DNA of 64,000 bases. It comes from Alphaproteobacteria bacterium (GTDB lineage Bacteria; Pseudomonadota; Alphaproteobacteria; UBA8366). The stretch spans positions 30,177-94,176 of the forward strand of contig JAJFJD010000041.1 of assembly GCA_021774335.1 (NCBI GenBank), read 5' to 3'. This document shows, one piece after another, positions 19,745 through 27,865 of the stretch (position 1 is its first letter; the number at the start of each line of letters is the position of its first letter). The notes under the pieces were generated by a model. The model made no database searches. It was given only the letters and a program-made list of their open reading frames with translations, and was not told where the DNA came from. The translations under genes and the position numbers were made by a program.

Positions 19745-20767
19745 CTAAACGCCGAATTTCTCTCGAAACGCCTTGCGGAGAGGTTTTCGCATTTTCTTCG
19801 CTTCGGCCGGTTCCATGGTCATCAGCTTAAGCTTGTTGAGCGGTATCTGCGCCGCCGGATATTTCACATCGGGATGACCGACATAGAGCCCGCGGTTGGC
19901 CAGAATTTGCTGCGCTTCAAGACTGAACAGCCAATCCGAAAAGAGCTTCGCTGCGTTCGGATGCGGGGCCTTCTTGAAGATCGCCTGCGGTGACGTGATG
20001 AACGGCACACCTTCCTTCGGAGAAATCATCACGATCGGCTCGCCCTTCTGCGCCGCCACGAAATTGTTGTAGCTGGCGGAGCCGGACGTCACATGTGATT
20101 CGCCGCGTACGATGTAGGTGGTGGTATCGACCGCTGATTGGACGATCCGCGGCTTCAGGGCCGCCAGCTTGTCCATATACTCCCAGCCGAATTTCTTCAC
20201 CAGCATCGACATGCCGACACTTACCGAACCGCTGTAGCTCGGGTGGGCCTGGACCATCTTTCCGCCGCCCCATTTGGGGTCGAGAAGGTCAAGCCAGCTC
20301 GTGGGTACGTCGCCGGCCTTCACCTTGGTTTTGTTGTAGGCCGGGACATAAGCGAATGCGCGTAGAACGCTCCAATATCCGTCCGCATCCTTGAAGGTCG
20401 ACGGAAAACGGTCCGCGCCCTTGGGACGATACTTGATGAGTGCGCCTTCTTTCTGCAGTGATACGAAATGCCCACTGTTCGAGGTATGCAGGATATCCGC
20501 TTCGAAAATGTTGGACTTCGCTTCCTGCAGCCAGCGCTTGAACAATTTGCCCGAACCGCTGCGGTGAAGCACGCAATCGAAGCCTACTTTCTTTGCGTTG
20601 AAAGCATTGCAGAGTTCTTGGGCGATCGGCAATGCGATCGAGGAATACCAAACAACCTTGCCTTCCTTCTTCGCGGCGGCAAGGTCGCCGGCGGCCCAGG
20701 CCGATGTGGTCGCGAACGCCGCGATGGCGCAAGCAGCGACTGAACTTTTTATCAATTTGCTGATCAT
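19745..20767 (-). CDS. ABC importer 1 periplasmic binding protein
   Basis: The 340-aa product has a Sec signal peptide (MISKLIKSSVAACAIAAFATTSAWA, cut after AWA near residue 25) and a mature domain of the bacterial extracellular solute-binding family that includes FbpA. It starts GDLAAAKKEGKVVWYSS. In true ferric-binding proteins two adjacent Tyr near the middle bind iron; here the equivalent region (SGSASYNNF) has a single Tyr, so iron is not assured and an organic acid or phosphonate is possible. GGGAGGAA precedes the ATG, a strong ribosome site. It is the first gene of the three-gene importer operon. Confidence 0.92.
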   Translation of the reverse strand: MISKLIKSSVAACAIAAFATTSAWAAGDLAAAKKEGKVVWYSSIALPIAQELCNAFNAKKVGFDCVLHRSGSGKLFKRWLQEAKSNIFEADILHTSNSGHFVSLQKEGALIKYRPKGADRFPSTFKDADGYWSVLRAFAYVPAYNKTKVKAGDVPTSWLDLLDPKWGGGKMVQAHPSYSGSVSVGMSMLVKKFGWEYMDKLAALKPRIVQSAVDTTTYIVRGESHVTSGSASYNNFVAAQKGEPIVMISPKEGVPFITSPQAIFKKAPHPNAAKLFSDWLFSLEAQQILANRGLYVGHPDVKYPAAQIPLNKLKLMTMEPAEAKKMRKPLRKAFREKFGV

Positions 20768-20844
20768 GGGTTCCTCCCTAGAGAATCCGGCCCTTGGCCA
20801 GACTCGTATTGTTTTTCAGGGTGACGGATAACCGCTTTAAACCG

Positions 20845-20865
20845 TAGATCGATGGTATCGAACTA
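20845..20865. promoter_or_regulatory. 21-bp near-perfect palindrome in divergent promoter region
   Basis: The spacer 20768-21047 separates importer 1 (minus) from a CoA-transferase gene (plus). It contains TAGATCGAT-GGT-ATCGAACTA, in which 8 of 9 arm pairs match (only A48/A62 fails). The palindrome is 78 bp upstream of the binding-protein start. Size and symmetry fit a dimeric repressor or activator site. No regulator gene is directly next to it; the GlxA-like regulator is about 4.5 kb away. The remainder of the spacer shows nothing I can name. Confidence 0.45.
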
Positions 20866-21047
20866 AACCATTGGGCACAAACCGGCTCGGACCTGCAACC
20901 GGTCGGATCCAGCGAAAACCGAAATTCATCCGCCGTTTGCGCGTGCTTTGCCTCCCGGCGATTCCAGGTTCATTATTGAAATCCTGTTCCGATCTGCCCA
21001 TCGAAGTGGGGCGAAATTCGAAAATGCGTCGGGAGATATTTGTCACC

Positions 21048-22232
21048 ATGGCACTCAAACCAGCATCGAAAGCGCTCGCCCGATTCAAGGTTCTCGACCT
21101 AACGCGCGCACGGTCCGGACCAACGGCGGTTCGTCAACTTGCCGATTGGGGCGCTTCTGTCATCAAGATCGAAATGCCCGGCGACGCACATTATTCCGAC
21201 CCCGCCGCGCGCCACGGTCCGGACTTCCAGAACCTTCACCGCAACAAGCGGTCGATGACGTTGGATCTAAAGAATCCCGACGGCGTGGAAATCTTCAAGC
21301 GGATGGCGACCGACGCGGACGTTATCGTCGAGAACTACCGGCCCGACGTCAAAACCCGCCTTGGCATCGACTACGAGACCATGAAGGACATCAACCCAAG
21401 ACTTGTGTACGCCAGCATCTCCGGGTTTGGCCAGGACGGTCCCTATAGCAAACGGCCCGGGCTCGACCCGATCGTTCAGGGCATGGGCGGTCACATGATG
21501 GTCACGGGCGAACCCGGGCGTGGGCCGATGCGCTCGGGCGCGGCGATCTCGGACGTCACGGCCGGATTGCTCTGCGCGAACGGTGTACTCACTGCTTTGC
21601 TGGAACGCGAAGTGTCCGGCGAAGGACAATGGATCGATACTTCGCTCGTTGAGGCGCTGATATTCCTGCTCGATTTTCAGGCGGCGCGATGGACCATGAA
21701 ACAGGAGTTGCCGAAACAACTTGGCAACAATCACCCGACCCATTCTCCGATGGGTGTTTTCAAAACCAAGGATGGACACGTTACCCTGGCGCCCATGCCC
21801 GCCATGTGGCCAAAATTTTGCGAAGCCCTCGGCGCGCCGGCGTTGATCGACAGGGACGATTTCAAAACAGCAGACCTGAGATATCAAAATCGTCCGGATT
21901 TGAATGCGGAGGTCGATGCCATCACCGCGACCCGCAACACTCAGGACTGGGTTGAATCAATGAATGCCGCCGGGATTCCATGCGGGCCAATTTACGCGCT
22001 TGACCAAACCTTTGACGATCCTCAGATCAAGCATCTTGGAATTGCGCAGACGGTTCAGTCGCCAGAACTCGGGCCAACGACCCTGATTGGTCAGCCCGTG
22101 CGATTGAGCCGAACCCCGAACCGCATGGAAAGCGCGAGCCCGGCGTTCGGTGAACACACGGCGGAAATTCTCACCGCGATCGGCTATGGCGCCGAAGAGA
22201 TTGCAAGCCTTCGCGACCGAGGCGTGATTTAG
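21048..22232 (+). CDS. CaiB/BaiF family III CoA-transferase (second copy)
   Basis: Starting at ATG 21048 (GGGAG 12 nt upstream) the product is 394 aa. A start at 21024 or further upstream would add residues not found in the family. Conserved segments include FKVLDLTRARSGPTAVRQ at residues 13-30, NLHRNKRSMTLDL near 62-74, IVENYRPDV near 93-101, the SGFGQDGPY stretch near 125-133 and D169 in AISDVTAGL, the catalytic Asp position. It is divergent from the importer 1 operon and shares its control region, which suggests that the imported compound is activated to a CoA ester. Confidence 0.93.
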   Translation: MALKPASKALARFKVLDLTRARSGPTAVRQLADWGASVIKIEMPGDAHYSDPAARHGPDFQNLHRNKRSMTLDLKNPDGVEIFKRMATDADVIVENYRPDVKTRLGIDYETMKDINPRLVYASISGFGQDGPYSKRPGLDPIVQGMGGHMMVTGEPGRGPMRSGAAISDVTAGLLCANGVLTALLEREVSGEGQWIDTSLVEALIFLLDFQAARWTMKQELPKQLGNNHPTHSPMGVFKTKDGHVTLAPMPAMWPKFCEALGAPALIDRDDFKTADLRYQNRPDLNAEVDAITATRNTQDWVESMNAAGIPCGPIYALDQTFDDPQIKHLGIAQTVQSPELGPTTLIGQPVRLSRTPNRMESASPAFGEHTAEILTAIGYGAEEIASLRDRGVI

Positions 22233-22265
22233 GCTCGAATTGGCGACACGCTATTCGATCAGGCC

Positions 22266-23684
22266 TTAGTCGCCACTGGTTAGACAACCGGATAGCTCGC
22301 GCAGATCACCGAGTTCTTCCATCCGCCAAATCAGGTCGATTGCGGTTTCGGTCTTGTCGGTTGGCCAGTCCGCATACGCGGCGCAATCGCGGAACTTCTC
22401 CGTCACTTCCGCATCGCTCATAGGGTTAGCCTTGCTACCCTTCCCGTAATCGGCCCTGGCCGTCAGCGTCCGCCCGTCCTTCAGGTCCATGTCGACGAAC
22501 GAGGTCACAATAGTGCAGTCCAGTTCCCTGCCCTCGGCTTCCGTGAATGTGTCGTAAGCCGTGAGATTGATGAGACGTTGCATTTCGGGCTGAGCGACAA
22601 ATTCCTCGGTGAAATCGGTGAGTCCCAGTTTCCGTTGCACCAACAGCGCCGCCAGACAGAACTCTAAACTGAACTTCGCCTCCAGCAGCGTTCTGGGGCG
22701 ATGGCGGAACAGCGTCTTGTGAATATTCTCGCTGGTCCGGACGTGAAGCCGGGTAACCTGATCCGATGATAGGTCATTCTCGGTGGCCAGTTGCAGGACG
22801 ATGGTCATTGCCGGATGACTGAGCGCACCGGTGGGCCACGGTTTGAGCCAGACGCCCCGGTCGACGAAGGACCAGGGATTCCCCAGTTTATCCCGCAAAC
22901 GCGGCTCCTCGTATCCACCGCCCTCGGCCTGATAGAATCCTCGGGGCGATTCGAGAATAACCGGCGATGCCGTAAATCCCGACCGTGCGAGATCTGCCGC
23001 GACGACACCGCACTCAGCCGACCGTCCGGCCTGCATCGGCTTCATCATGGTGCCGTAATTCGCCTGGAACCCGCAGCTTTGGCTGGCAGCGATACCAAGA
23101 GCCATTCGGCCGATTGCAGGTTCGAGACCGTATAGGTTAGCGACCCCGGCGACGGCCCCCAGCATGCCGCATGTCCCCGTCCCATGAAATCCATTGAGGA
23201 TATGGTCCACATGCGTCGCGTCGAATATCCGGCACGCCGCTTCCACGCCCACGTGATAGGCCGTCAAGAGGTCCTTACCGGAATGCCCGCCGCTCTCGGC
23301 CGCGGCAAGCACCGCCGGCAAAACCGGGCTCGTTGGATGAACCGCCTGAAAGCGTCCGGTTTCGGCCTGCAGCGTGTCGTCATAATCATCGGCATGCATA
23401 GCCGTTCCATTGGCCAGCGCGGCGAAGCGCGGGGATGCCCGCCGGCCCGTTCCAAGGAGCGAAGCGGTACCGCCCTCGCCCCCAAGCCCGTCGAGGTATG
23501 TTCGCAGTATGTTGCTGCTTTCCGCCCCGGCGCCCGCAATCGAACAGCCCAACCCGTCCAAGATATTCTTCTTGCCGAGCCACATGACGTCGTCGGGAAT
23601 GTCTTCAAACCGTGTTGTGCTGATGAATTCGGCGACATACGCGGTTAAGGAATTATCGGGGCCGCTCTCGATTTCGTCGGTCAT
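22266..23684 (-). CDS. MmgE/PrpD family protein
   Basis: The 472-aa product matches the MmgE/PrpD fold, all-alpha domain then the small alpha/beta domain. Recognisable pieces are the start TAYVAEFISTTRFEDIPDDV, GTGRRASPRFAALANGTAMHADDYDD (near residue 85), HGTGTCGMLGAVAGVA near 165, and PTGALSHPAMT near 285. PrpD dehydrates 2-methylcitrate, and other members act on different hydroxy-di/tricarboxylates; the family also includes cis-aconitate decarboxylase. No prpB/prpC neighbours are present, so 2-methylcitrate use is not supported. It converges on the second CoA-transferase gene. A 469-aa relative lies at 44999-46408. Confidence 0.92.
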   Translation of the reverse strand: MTDEIESGPDNSLTAYVAEFISTTRFEDIPDDVMWLGKKNILDGLGCSIAGAGAESSNILRTYLDGLGGEGGTASLLGTGRRASPRFAALANGTAMHADDYDDTLQAETGRFQAVHPTSPVLPAVLAAAESGGHSGKDLLTAYHVGVEAACRIFDATHVDHILNGFHGTGTCGMLGAVAGVANLYGLEPAIGRMALGIAASQSCGFQANYGTMMKPMQAGRSAECGVVAADLARSGFTASPVILESPRGFYQAEGGGYEEPRLRDKLGNPWSFVDRGVWLKPWPTGALSHPAMTIVLQLATENDLSSDQVTRLHVRTSENIHKTLFRHRPRTLLEAKFSLEFCLAALLVQRKLGLTDFTEEFVAQPEMQRLINLTAYDTFTEAEGRELDCTIVTSFVDMDLKDGRTLTARADYGKGSKANPMSDAEVTEKFRDCAAYADWPTDKTETAIDLIWRMEELGDLRELSGCLTSGD

Positions 23685-23970
23685 GGGGATCTCCGAGTTT
23701 CGACAGCATTGTGCTTGCGAAATGCAGTCGCTTCCGAACGGGCTGCCGATAAGACAGAGTGCGATTAATCGGCGGCCTTGATCAAATCGCGACGAACGGC
23801 GTCAACATCGACCTGTCGAAACCCAATCCGGAAAGCCGACACCATCGGCACGCCAACTGCCGTGGTCGCCGAAACTCGGTCGTGATCCGTCCGCTACCGT
23901 CTGCTGCTGGCTATTAGCAAACGTCCTGGCGCTCTTTTTCGAAGTCTGATTAACACCCGGGAGCGGACGT
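23685..23970 (-). other. Gap with possible gene remnant
   Basis: No complete gene is visible in these 286 bp. On the minus strand 23893 down to 23765 there is a 42-codon open stretch that ends with TAA and reads like protein (RVSATTAVGVPMVSAFRIG, then a charged helix ending IKAAD). It has no start codon or ribosome site and is preceded in frame by TAG. I cannot assign a family. It may be the 3' end of a deleted gene. Confidence 0.25.
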
Positions 23971-24882
23971 TCAGGCGGCGAGTGCCGGCAGCGATACCGA
24001 CCGGCGGAATGCGGGGTCGAAGATCTTGGTGCCGAGCACCTGGCAGCGCCGCATCAGACGATGCTCGTCGGGACCGTAGTCCGCTATGCCACGATGCAGG
24101 GTGCCAAAGTTGTCCCAAACCACCACGTCGCCTTCGGCCCAGGTAAAGGTATGGCGGAAACGCTCCTGAAGCTGATACTCGACCAACCAGGCAATGGTGT
24201 CATCGCTTTCCTGCTGCGACATGCCGACGATGCGCTCCGCATAACCGGGATTTGCGTAAAGTACTTTCCGGCCAGTGATCGGATGGGTCAGGAACAGCGG
24301 ATGTTCCGCCGGCGGCCGCTGGCGGCGCTGTTCGTCGGTCATCGGCGCGCGGCCGCTCTTGCGCACTGTGCGCATATATTCCCACAACTTTTCGAAATTA
24401 TGCACGACCACCGCGTCGGCCAGCCGGCTCTTCATCTCCTCCGGCAGCGCTTCATAGGCCATATGCATATTCGCGAATTCGGTACCGCCCAGCGTCTTGC
24501 CGTCGCGGCGCGGAACCTGAAGGCAGTAGAGCACGTTCACGAAGCCCATGACCTCGCGATAGGTCATATCCGTATGCCAGTCCTGCCCGGCGTCCGGGAA
24601 ACCGATATACTCCCCGTCCACCTTGATATTCGACAGGATGCCGACGCCGGGGCAATCCACATGCTTTGAGGGCTTGGCAACGCCCGCCTGGATGTCGCCG
24701 AAACGTTCGGAAAACGCCTTTAACTCGACCGATTCCAGCGTCTGTCCCGGAAAGCGGAGATAGCCATTCTTGCCCAGCGCCACCAGCAGTTCGGCAAAGG
24801 TATCGTCCGCTATCGGCTGCGCCAAGTCGAGCCCGTCCACGGTTGCGCCCAGAATGTCGCCGCTCGGCGTAATCGTCAGCAT
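23971..24882 (-). CDS. TauD/TfdA-family Fe(II)/2-oxoglutarate dioxygenase
   Basis: The ATG at 24882 is preceded by AAGAGGA and gives 303 aa; the frame extends to 24936 but without a good start. The iron facial triad is H103 and D105 in DWHTDMTY and the distal H263 in TLHRGIADY. The conserved Arg that grips 2-oxoglutarate is in the following HRLMRRCQV. Known members oxidise taurine, 2,4-D, alkyl sulfates and similar compounds, releasing succinate and CO2. The gene is alone between a decayed gap and the AtuA pair. Substrate unknown; a sulfonate or aryloxy acid would be plausible. Confidence 0.93.
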   Translation of the reverse strand: MLTITPSGDILGATVDGLDLAQPIADDTFAELLVALGKNGYLRFPGQTLESVELKAFSERFGDIQAGVAKPSKHVDCPGVGILSNIKVDGEYIGFPDAGQDWHTDMTYREVMGFVNVLYCLQVPRRDGKTLGGTEFANMHMAYEALPEEMKSRLADAVVVHNFEKLWEYMRTVRKSGRAPMTDEQRRQRPPAEHPLFLTHPITGRKVLYANPGYAERIVGMSQQESDDTIAWLVEYQLQERFRHTFTWAEGDVVVWDNFGTLHRGIADYGPDEHRLMRRCQVLGTKIFDPAFRRSVSLPALAA

Positions 24883-25244
24883 AGGATGTCCTCTTGCAAT
24901 CGTAAGGTATTCAAGATTTCCAGCGCTCCAGCACAATCCCCGGCGAGCCCCCGGTTTCGAGCGCCCAGTAAGGCTGAATTATGCGGCGAAACAATGAGGG
25001 CTGACAAACGGAGCTTGGGGGATCGCTCGGCGCTAAATTCCGCCACGCTCTACCGTCCCTTCCCCAGCCTTTCCACCGCCGCCGCATCCGTCATGGGCGT
25101 GAAGACGTCTAGTTCCTTACCTGCCAGCATCGCCAGCGCCAGTTCCGCTTCACACCCAGAAGCAGACACGGGCGAACGCGGGTTGTTTCCTGATGCTTTC
25201 TCGACACCCAGCATGGAGAACAAATCCGGCCGTCGTCCCCCCCC
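24883..25244 (-). other. 362-bp gap with 9-base C run and a 54-codon frame
   Basis: A run of nine C (25237-25245, G on the minus strand) lies exactly at the stop of the AtuA-associated gene. Beyond it, minus strand 25214 down to 25050, an ATG frame of 54 codons has protein-like sequence (EAELALAMLAGKELDVF, then TPMTDAAAVERLGKGR) but no ribosome site. It could be a C-terminal remnant brought out of frame, or chance. Nothing else is seen here. Confidence 0.25.
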
Positions 25245-25583
25245 CTATGAGCTCGAAGCCAAGTAAGGTGAGTTCACCGGCAGATCGATCGTCAGAATCA
25301 AGGTGCTCAGACCCTTGCCGTGCATATCCTGGGCCAGTGAACGCGTAACGCCGCCGCCCAAAGCGCCTTCGATGACAAAGTTAAGGGCACGCAATTTCGG
25401 CAGTTCGTAACGCGTCACAGGTCCTTTGACGATATGGGCATAGGCGTCCATTACCCGTTCAGCCGTGAGTTCCCGTTCAAGGATATGCCAGGCTTCATCG
25501 TTGTAGGCGACGACGGATACGTTGGAGGTGTCGCCCTTGTCGCCGGCCCTCCCATGGCCAAGATCGTAGACCCGCACCATCAC
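25245..25583 (-). CDS. AtuA-associated small protein
   Basis: The 112-aa protein begins VRVYDLGHGRAGDKGDTSNVS, the hallmark of the small partner that is either separate from, or fused to, AtuA/DUF1446 proteins. Its start overlaps the stop of the large partner in TGATG (GTG at 25583 or ATG at 25580), so translation is coupled. Family members are linked to acyclic terpene utilisation and probably act with the large subunit in the cytoplasm. The last residues (YLASSS) run into a nine-base homopolymer, and the stop falls in it. Confidence 0.85.
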   Translation of the reverse strand: MMVRVYDLGHGRAGDKGDTSNVSVVAYNDEAWHILERELTAERVMDAYAHIVKGPVTRYELPKLRALNFVIEGALGGGVTRSLAQDMHGKGLSTLILTIDLPVNSPYLASSS

Positions 25584-26929
25584 AATTCTCCCTCTACGAA
25601 GACTTCCGGCTCGACCAGCTTTCGGTCCAGAAGCAGCGATTGCACGGCGAGGATTTCCCGCACGCTGGGGTCCGACCCGCCGCCGCCGCCCGCCGGGCCA
25701 TTGACATGCATGGCGCGCACTTCAAATCCGACCGCCTCGGCAGCCTTGCGGTCGTCGGTCCGCGCCGCGATGCGAAGGCGCACCTCATAGGGCTCGGGCC
25801 GGTCGTCCTTCATGCCGTGAAGGCTCGACATGCCGATCAGGTCGACCCGCATTTCCGGGTAGTGGAAGCCCCGAAGCCGCAGCCGCTCCTTCACGACCTC
25901 GGCGGCCAATTCGGCGCGCGCGACGGCGTTGATGCCAGCGTAGCTGACCTGACCTTCACCGATATAGCCGTCGAAGTAGCCGACCGTAACCTTATAGGAG
26001 TCTGTCCTCGGCCTCGCTCTCGCGCCTGCCACCCGAACACGGTGCGGCGCCTCGTCGGTCAATGTCAGGTCGGTGATGTCGAGAACGCAATCCGGCGTGA
26101 TGTAGGCGGACGGGTCGTGCATTTCATAGAGAATTTGTTCTGAACAGGTGGCGACGTCGATCCGTCCACCCGTGTCTTCGAGCTTCGTGACCACAAGTCC
26201 GCCATCCGCGTCGATTTCCGCAATCGGGTAGCCGAGTTCCGCCAGACCAGGAACGTCTTTCATTCCAGGGTCGGCAAAACAGCCGCCGGTCAGTTGCGCC
26301 GAACATTCCAGCAGGTGTCCCGCTGTTGTGCCCTGCGCCAATTTCGGCCAATCGTCGTAAGACCAACCGTAATGATGCATCGCCGGCGCCAGGAACAGGC
26401 AAGGGTCGCCGACCCGCCCGGTGATGGTCACCGGCGTTTTGGCCGCCAACGCGCGGCAGATCGCGTCGGCGCCCAGATATGCGTTGGCCGACGCCATGCG
26501 CGGCAGGATGGATTCCAAGGGCTCTCCGCTTTCGAGGAGCTTCAAGTGCGGTTGCGTCCGCACCAGCTCCGCCACATCGTCACCCTGCACGACCGCGCAG
26601 GGCACGTCACCGAGCCCCATATCGGAGGCCAACCGCCGTGTCGCCCGTGCGGCGCCGGCAGGGTTCGCGGCCCCCATGTTGGTGACAATGCGCGTGCCAT
26701 GGTCGAGGCAATGCGCCAGCACCGCTTCCATGCGTTGCTCCAGCCACGGGTTATAGCCCTTCTCCGGGTTCTTCTGGCGGGTCAGGTTCTCCCGCCCCAC
26801 GGTGCGCTCGGCCAGGCATTCGAAGACCAACCAGTCGACCGTGCCGCATTTCGCCATATCCACGGCCGGAGCTATGCGGTCGTCGGCGAAACCGGCACCG
26901 ACGCCGATCCGGAGCGGGCGATCAGTCAT
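25580..26929 (-). CDS. AtuA / DUF1446 family protein
   Basis: From ATG 26929 the product is 449 aa and starts PLRIGVGAGFADDRI, the usual N terminus; the frame stays open upstream to 27265, but that extension is not family-like. Other family segments are MGAANPAGAARATRRLA near residue 85, TGRVGDPCLFLAP near 175-190 and YDGYIGEGQVSYAG-like residues (FDGYIGEGQ) near 330. In Pseudomonas, AtuA belongs to the citronellol/geraniol catabolic cluster; its reaction is unclear. None of the other atu genes are here, so the substrate may differ. It is coupled to the small partner by TGATG. Confidence 0.9.
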   Translation of the reverse strand: MTDRPLRIGVGAGFADDRIAPAVDMAKCGTVDWLVFECLAERTVGRENLTRQKNPEKGYNPWLEQRMEAVLAHCLDHGTRIVTNMGAANPAGAARATRRLASDMGLGDVPCAVVQGDDVAELVRTQPHLKLLESGEPLESILPRMASANAYLGADAICRALAAKTPVTITGRVGDPCLFLAPAMHHYGWSYDDWPKLAQGTTAGHLLECSAQLTGGCFADPGMKDVPGLAELGYPIAEIDADGGLVVTKLEDTGGRIDVATCSEQILYEMHDPSAYITPDCVLDITDLTLTDEAPHRVRVAGARARPRTDSYKVTVGYFDGYIGEGQVSYAGINAVARAELAAEVVKERLRLRGFHYPEMRVDLIGMSSLHGMKDDRPEPYEVRLRIAARTDDRKAAEAVGFEVRAMHVNGPAGGGGGSDPSVREILAVQSLLLDRKLVEPEVFVEGEL

Positions 26930-27404
26930 CTTTTTTTGCTTCCTTCTCATCAGGTATCTGGGTAAGCAGATTTTCCGAGCAGTGTTTCTTCGGGTCATTG
27001 GGCACAAAGACATAATGCGCGCTGCGCGGGCAGTCGGGCAAGAACCTGCATCGCCGAGATGAGGCCAGCTTAGATGTAAGCTCTTGGCCATAAACCGATA
27101 TTCCGAAAATTTTCGGAATGAGTCCGCTCGCCCCAAGAATCGAACATTCCTAGTGCAGTCTCTGACTTCCGCTAATGACCTAAAGCCAACATCCAGCCTG
27201 TTTTGAAATCGACGCGTTGACGAAGGTGTTCGGTGCCAAGCAGCTGAACTCGGTTGCGCGGGCAAGATGTGTTAAGGTCTTCCTGCCGACGGCACCCGTG
27301 ACGGTAAGGCCCTCCGTGTAGGAGGAATAAATTAGCTCTGCTGGTGCCACCACGCCCGTTACAAATCGACACGACGAACTGCGCTGACACTTGGGACATC
27401 CCGA
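26930..27404. other. 475-bp spacer upstream of AtuA pair
   Basis: No gene is supported here. It holds a perfect 20-bp palindrome (27100-27119, listed separately), one copy of the dispersed GTCATTAGCGGA repeat (minus sense, 27164-27180), and a small CCTCC-GTGTA-GGAGG hairpin around 27315-27329. The AtuA promoter is presumably between 26930 and the palindrome. Confidence 0.5.
27100..27119. promoter_or_regulatory. Perfect 20-bp palindrome upstream of AtuA operon
   Basis: ATTCCGAAAA is followed directly by its exact reverse complement TTTTCGGAAT. It lies 171 bp upstream of the AtuA start. A perfect AT-centred palindrome of this size is typical of dimeric repressor operators. No TetR- or LysR-type gene is adjacent, so the cognate protein is unknown. 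Confidence 0.45.
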
Positions 27405-27611
27405 ATGGAAGAGGCGACAATTGACCGTGCTGCCATGGGTCGCTTGGCGAAAGCTTTGGCTTTCATCTGCGGACCGGATCATCCGACTACGGTTGCCCTC
27501 AAGGCGGCGGCCGAGAATGGTTCCGAACAAGACATCAAGAAAGCGCGCACGCTGTTTCTGGGATTGAAGCAGGGAGACCGCCGGGCCGCATTGGCCATGC
27601 TCGCCGATTGA
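27405..27611 (+). CDS. Small conserved-looking protein, unknown
   Basis: A 68-aa frame with coding-like composition. It is mostly helical and amphipathic, with acidic ends (MEEATIDRAAMGRLAKALAF at the start, then KKARTLFLGLKQGDRRAAL). No signal or membrane segment. The upstream ribosome site is weak. Short stand-alone proteins of this type occur in alphaproteobacteria but I cannot name a family. It may be real; no functional clue from neighbours. Confidence 0.45.
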   Translation: MEEATIDRAAMGRLAKALAFICGPDHPTTVALKAAAENGSEQDIKKARTLFLGLKQGDRRAALAMLAD

Positions 27612-27865
27612 TCGGTGCCGCGCCAGTTCGTTACCGTAGCGCTATTTAGCGACCTAAAGCCTGAGCCCAGGTACTGACGGGGCATAGGTTGGACCATCAC
27701 GGAGCATTGGCCGGATCACAAGCCCAATGCGATCAACCAAAACTGACACGATTGCCTAACCGGAAGGCAAAAGACCTCGATGATTTTCCATCGATCCGCC
27801 GTTCAAGCGACGACCTCAATGTTCTTCAGGGTCGACCGAACTTAATCCAATAACAGGAGACAGGA

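Noticed and set aside
19745..20767. Ferric-ion specificity of importer 1
   Set aside because: The double Tyr of ferric-binding proteins is not present; only one Tyr is in the matching region.
22266..23684. Methylcitrate pathway (prpBCD)
   Set aside because: MmgE/PrpD and PrpF members are present but no prpB or prpC, and they are scattered.
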